Below are positions 61,050-64,000 of a stretch of 64,000 nt of DNA, piece after piece. Below the pieces are notes generated by a model that searched no databases, had not been told where the DNA came from, and worked only from the letters and a program-made list of their open reading frames with translations. How positions within the stretch are numbered: position 1 is the stretch's first letter; each line of letters opens with the position of its first letter. The position numbers and the translations under genes are program-made. The stretch is from Erpobdella octoculata (taxonomy: Eukaryota > Annelida > Clitellata > Hirudinida > Erpobdellidae), in NCBI GenBank assembly GCA_963978895.1, contig OZ022247.1, positions 6,322,437 to 6,386,436 on the forward strand, read 5' to 3'.

Positions 61050-61163
61050 AAAGTTTTGAAAAATAAAAGTTGTCAAAACTGAAAAATTGTTTAATATCCT
61101 AATAGAACTCGGCCCGAGGTCCTTTTTGCTCTAGGACGCTTCGTTTCGGAGATACAGCGGTTT
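61050..61163 (+). repeat. 114-bp monomer, same 15-bp deletion
   Basis: It is of the same type as 59775-59888, 1,275 bp downstream, and also follows a GAGGTCGTTTTT monomer. Confidence 0.9.
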
Positions 61164-64000
61164 TAAGTTTTGAAAAATAAAAGTTGTCAAAACTGAAAAA
61201 TTGTTTAATATCCCAATAGAACTCGCCCCGAAAATCACGAATCCGAGGTCCTTTTTGCTCTAGGACGCTCCGTTTCGGAGATACAGCGGTTTAAAGTTTT
61301 GAAAAATAAAAGTTGTCAAAACTGAAAAATTGTTTAATATCTTAATAGAACTCGCCCCGAGGATCACGAATCCGAGGTCCTTTTTGCTCTAGTACGCTCT
61401 GTTTCGGAGATACAGCGGTTTAAAGTTTTGAAAAATAAAAGTTGTCAAAACTGAAAAATTGTTTAATATCTTAATAGAACTCGGCTCGAGGATCACGAAT
61501 CCGAGGTTCTTTTTGCTCTAGTACGCTCCGTTTCGGAGATACAGCGGTTTAAAGTTTTGAAAAATAAAAGTTGTCAAAACTGAAAAATTGTTTAATATCC
61601 TAATAGAACTCGGCCCGAGGATCACGAATCCGAGGTCCTTTTGGCTCTAGGACGCTTCGTTTCGGAGATACAGCGGTTTACAGTTTTGAAAAATAAAAGT
61701 TGTCAAAACTGAAAAATTGTTTAATATCTTAATAGAACTCGGCTCGAGGATCACGAATCCGAGGTTCTTTTTGCTCTAGTACGCTCCGTTTCGGAGATAC
61801 AGCGGTTTAAAGTTTTGAAAAATAAAAGTTGTCAAAACTGAAAAATTGTTTAATATCCTAATAGAACTCGGCCCGAGGATCACGAATCCGAGGTCCTTTT
61901 TGTTTTAGGACGCTCCGTTTCGGAGATACAGCGGTTTAAAGTTTTGAAAAATAAAAGTTGTCAAAACTGAAAAATTGTTTAATATCCTAATAGAACCCGC
62001 CCCGAGGATCACGAATCCGAGGTCCTTTTTGCTCTAGTACGCTCCGTTTCGGAGATACAGCGGTTTAAAGTTTTGAAAAATAAAAGTTGTCAAAACTGAA
62101 AAATTGTTTAATATCCCAATAGAACTCGCCCCGAAGATCACGAATCCGAGGTCCTTTTTGCTCTAGGACGCTCCGTTTCGGAGATACAGCGGTTTGAAGT
62201 TTTGAAAAATAAAAGTTGTCAAAACTGAAAAATTGTTTAATATCTTAATAGAACTCGGCCCGAGGATCACGGATCCGAGGTCCTTTTTGCTCTAGTACGC
62301 TCCGTTTCGGAGATACAGCGGTTTAAAGTTTTGAAAAATAAAAGTTGTCAAAACTGAAAAATTGTTTAATATCCTAATAGAACTCGGCCCGAGGATCACG
62401 AATCCGAGGTCCTTTTTGTTTTAGGACGCTCCGTTTCGGAGATACAGCGGTTTGAAGTTTTGAAAAATAAAAGTTGTCAAAACTGAAAAATTGTAATGGG
62501 ATATAATAGAACTCGCACCGAGGATCACGAATCCGAGGTCCTTTTTGCTCTAGGACGCTCCGTTTCGGAGATACAGCGGTTTAAAGTTTTGAAAAAGAAA
62601 AGTTGTCAAAACTGAAAAATTGTAATGGGACATAATAGAACTCGCCCCGAGGATCACGAATCCGAGGTCCTTTTTGCTCTATGACGCTCCGTTTCGGAGA
62701 TACAGCGGTTTAAAGTTTTGAAAAATAAAAGTTGTCAAAACTGAAAAATTGTTTAATATCCTAATAGAACTCACCCGAGGATCACGAATCCGAGGTCCTT
62801 TTTGTTTTAGGACGCTCCGTTTCGGAGATACAGCGGTTTAAAGTTTTGAAAAATAAAAGTTGTCAAAACTGAAAAATTGTTTAATATCTTAATAGAACTC
62901 GGCTCGAGGATCACGAATCCGAGGTTCTTTTTGCTCTAGTACGCTCCGTTTCGGAGATACAGCGGTTTAAAGTTTTGAAAAATAAAAGTTGTCAAAACTG
63001 AAAAATTGTTTAATATCCTAATAGAACTCGGCCCGAGGATCACGAATCCGAGGTCCTTTTTGTTTTAGGACGCTCCGTTTCGGAGATACAGCGGTTTAAA
63101 GTTTTGAAAAATAAAAGTTGTCAAAACTGAAAAATTGTTTAATATCCTAATAGAACCCGCCCCGAGGATCACGAATCCGAGGTCCTTTTTGCTCTAGTAC
63201 GCTCCGTTTCGGAGATACAGCGGTTTAAAGTTTTGAAAAATAAAAGTTGTCAAAACTGAAAAATTGTTTAATATCCCAATAGAACTCGCCCCGAAGATCA
63301 CGAATCCGAGGTCCTTTTTGCTCTAGGACGCTCCGTTTCGGAGATACAGCGGTTTGAAGTTTTGAAAAATAAAAGTTGTCAAAACTGAAAAATTGTTTAA
63401 TATCTTAATAGAACTCGGCCCGAGGATCACGGATCCGAGGTCCTTTTTGCTCTAGTACGCTCCGTTTCGGAGATACAGCGGTTTAAAGTTTTGAAAAATA
63501 AAAGTTGTCAAAACTGAAAAATTGTTTAATATCCTAATAGAACTCGGCCCGAGGATCACGAATCCGAGGTCCTTTTTGTTTTAGGACGCTCCGTTTCGGA
63601 GATACAGCGGTTTAAAGTTTTGAAAAATAAAAGTTGTCAAAACTGAAAAATTGTTTAATATCTTAATAGAACTCGCCCCGAGGATCACGAATCCGAAGTC
63701 CTTTTTGCTCTAGGACGCTCCGTTTCGGAGATACAGCGGTTTGAAGTTTTGAAGAATAAAAGTTGTCAAAACTGAAAAATTGTAATGGGATATAATAGAA
63801 CTCGCACCGAGGATCACGAATCCGAGGTCCTTTTTGCTCTAGGACGCTCCGTTTCGGAGATACAGCGGTTTAAAGTTTTGAAAAAGAAAAGTTGTCAAAA
63901 CTGAAAAATTGTAATGGGACATAATAGAACTCGCCCCGAGGATCACGAATCCGAGGTCCTTTTTGCTCTATGACGCTCCGTTTCGGAGATACAGCGGTTT

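Larger units (their letters stand above)
4873..64000 (+). mobile_element. Composite repeat element, copy 4, with its 129-bp array expanded beyond the window
   Basis: The fourth copy begins exactly like the others: start (4873-4896), 28 CTGA units (4897-5008), linker (5009-5041), 159-bp segment (5042-5200) and 157-bp array (5201-5775). Its 129-bp module, five or six monomers in the other copies, continues for 452 monomers and does not end before 64000. The first five monomers keep the order seen in copies 1-3. Whether the element's far end lies beyond the window, or has been lost in the satellite, cannot be seen. Treating everything to 64000 as one element is an interpretation; the array itself is certain. 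Confidence 0.45.
5776..64000 (+). repeat. Satellite array of a 129-bp monomer, 452 units, continuing past the window
   Basis: The consensus monomer starts AAAGTTTTGAAAAATAAAAG and ends GGAGATACAGCGGTTT. By hand count it has about 51 G+C in 129 (12 in the first 60 bases, 39 in the last 69). Landmarks by monomer offset are: AATAAA at 13-18; CCGAGG at 65-70 and 80-85; a perfect hairpin CTCCG-TTT-CGGAG at 105-117; and eight CpGs, all in the right half. All six frames contain a stop in every monomer, so it is non-coding. Adding the deletions I found (eight of 1 bp, five of 15 bp) to the array length gives exactly 452 x 129. Common variants are single substitutions that tag monomer types and reveal higher-order repeats. 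I found no gene, RNA gene or foreign insertion in it. Confidence 0.97.
54532..64000 (+). repeat. Array block with the 15-bp-deletion higher-order repeats
   Basis: Units ending in the GGATCC monomer are 56709-57854 (9-mer), 57855-59129 (10-mer), 59130-60404 (10-mer), 60405-62324 (15-mer) and 62325-63484 (9-mer), with four more monomers to 64000. Units from 56709 to 62324 each hold one monomer shortened by 15 bp, so the 10-mers are 1,275 bp. The block recycles types from the 9-24 kb region (GAGGTCGTTTTT, TTTTAAG, GTTCAATATCC at 60961) and from the 24-44 kb region (ACCCGCCCC, CCGAAGATC, GTAATGGG). The marker CCGATGATC falls at 58049, 59324 and 60599. Confidence 0.85.

Noticed and set aside
5776..64000. 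Possible giant repetitive protein, since 129 is a multiple of three
   Set aside because: I translated the consensus in all six frames and each has a stop within one monomer (for example TGA, TGA and TAA within the first 33 bases on the plus strand).
5776..64000. CRISPR array
   Set aside because: There are no unique spacers; the repeat is continuous, 129 bp long and in a eukaryotic-type satellite setting.
5776..64000. CENP-B-box-like motif in TTCGGAGATACAGCGG
   Set aside because: The distance between TTCG and CGG is nine bases rather than seven, and the required central A and final G are missing. A centromere role cannot be inferred from sequence here.
5776..64000. rRNA, tRNA or other RNA gene units in tandem
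   Set aside because: The monomer has no cloverleaf or recognisable rRNA or snRNA sequence; the only fold is a five-pair hairpin.

Overview
The window holds no gene that I can support. It is 64 kb of repetitive, moderately AT-rich non-coding DNA from a eukaryote. The type of organism is an inference. The 8 CpGs per 129-bp monomer show no depletion. The motifs TCTATATATATAAAAG, a (CTGA)n tract, GAAATTTGG and CATCCGCTAAGAAAGGATT look to me like dispersed non-autonomous elements of invertebrate (especially arthropod) genomes. That last point is memory, not a search result, and I cannot name a species.

Left part (1-5041): about three head-to-tail copies of one composite element of 1.58-1.74 kb. 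In order, each copy has: a TA-rich start beginning TCTATATA; a (CTGA)n microsatellite (35, 29 and 28 units); a 33-bp linker; a 159-bp unique segment; a 157-bp minisatellite of about 3.7 units in an A-B-A-B pattern; and a short array of a 129-bp repeat (6, 6 and 5 monomers plus a 38-bp stub). The stub runs straight into the next copy's TCTATATA. The non-array parts of the copies differ by about one base in 734, so the tandem array is recent. The first copy is cut by the window start.

Right part (5042-64000): a fourth copy starts normally, with the same 159-bp segment, the same 157-bp array and the same first five 129-bp monomers in the same order. Its 129-bp array then never stops. By phase counting it holds 452 monomers from 5776 to 64000 and continues past the window. 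The register is very strict: I account for the whole 58.2 kb with eight 1-bp deletions and five copies of one 15-bp deletion. Each monomer has an AT-rich left half and a GC/CpG-rich right half with a small perfect hairpin.

The big array is a mosaic of higher-order repeats (HORs): 6420-8741 (5/6/7-mers); 8742-23963 (14- to 20-mers, each ending in a monomer with an EcoRI-type GAATTC); 23964-44086 (10-mers and 5-mers marked by a BamHI-type GGATCC monomer); 44087-49117 (irregular, no GGATCC); 49118-54531 (a 2,320-bp tandem duplication with a visible crossover monomer); and 54532-64000 (10-mers carrying the 15-bp deletion). The best overall reading is a satellite caught arising from the internal minisatellite of a Helitron-like mobile element, then reshaped by unequal crossover and gene conversion. 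The only long open frames are translations of the CTGA tracts on the minus strand and are not credible genes.
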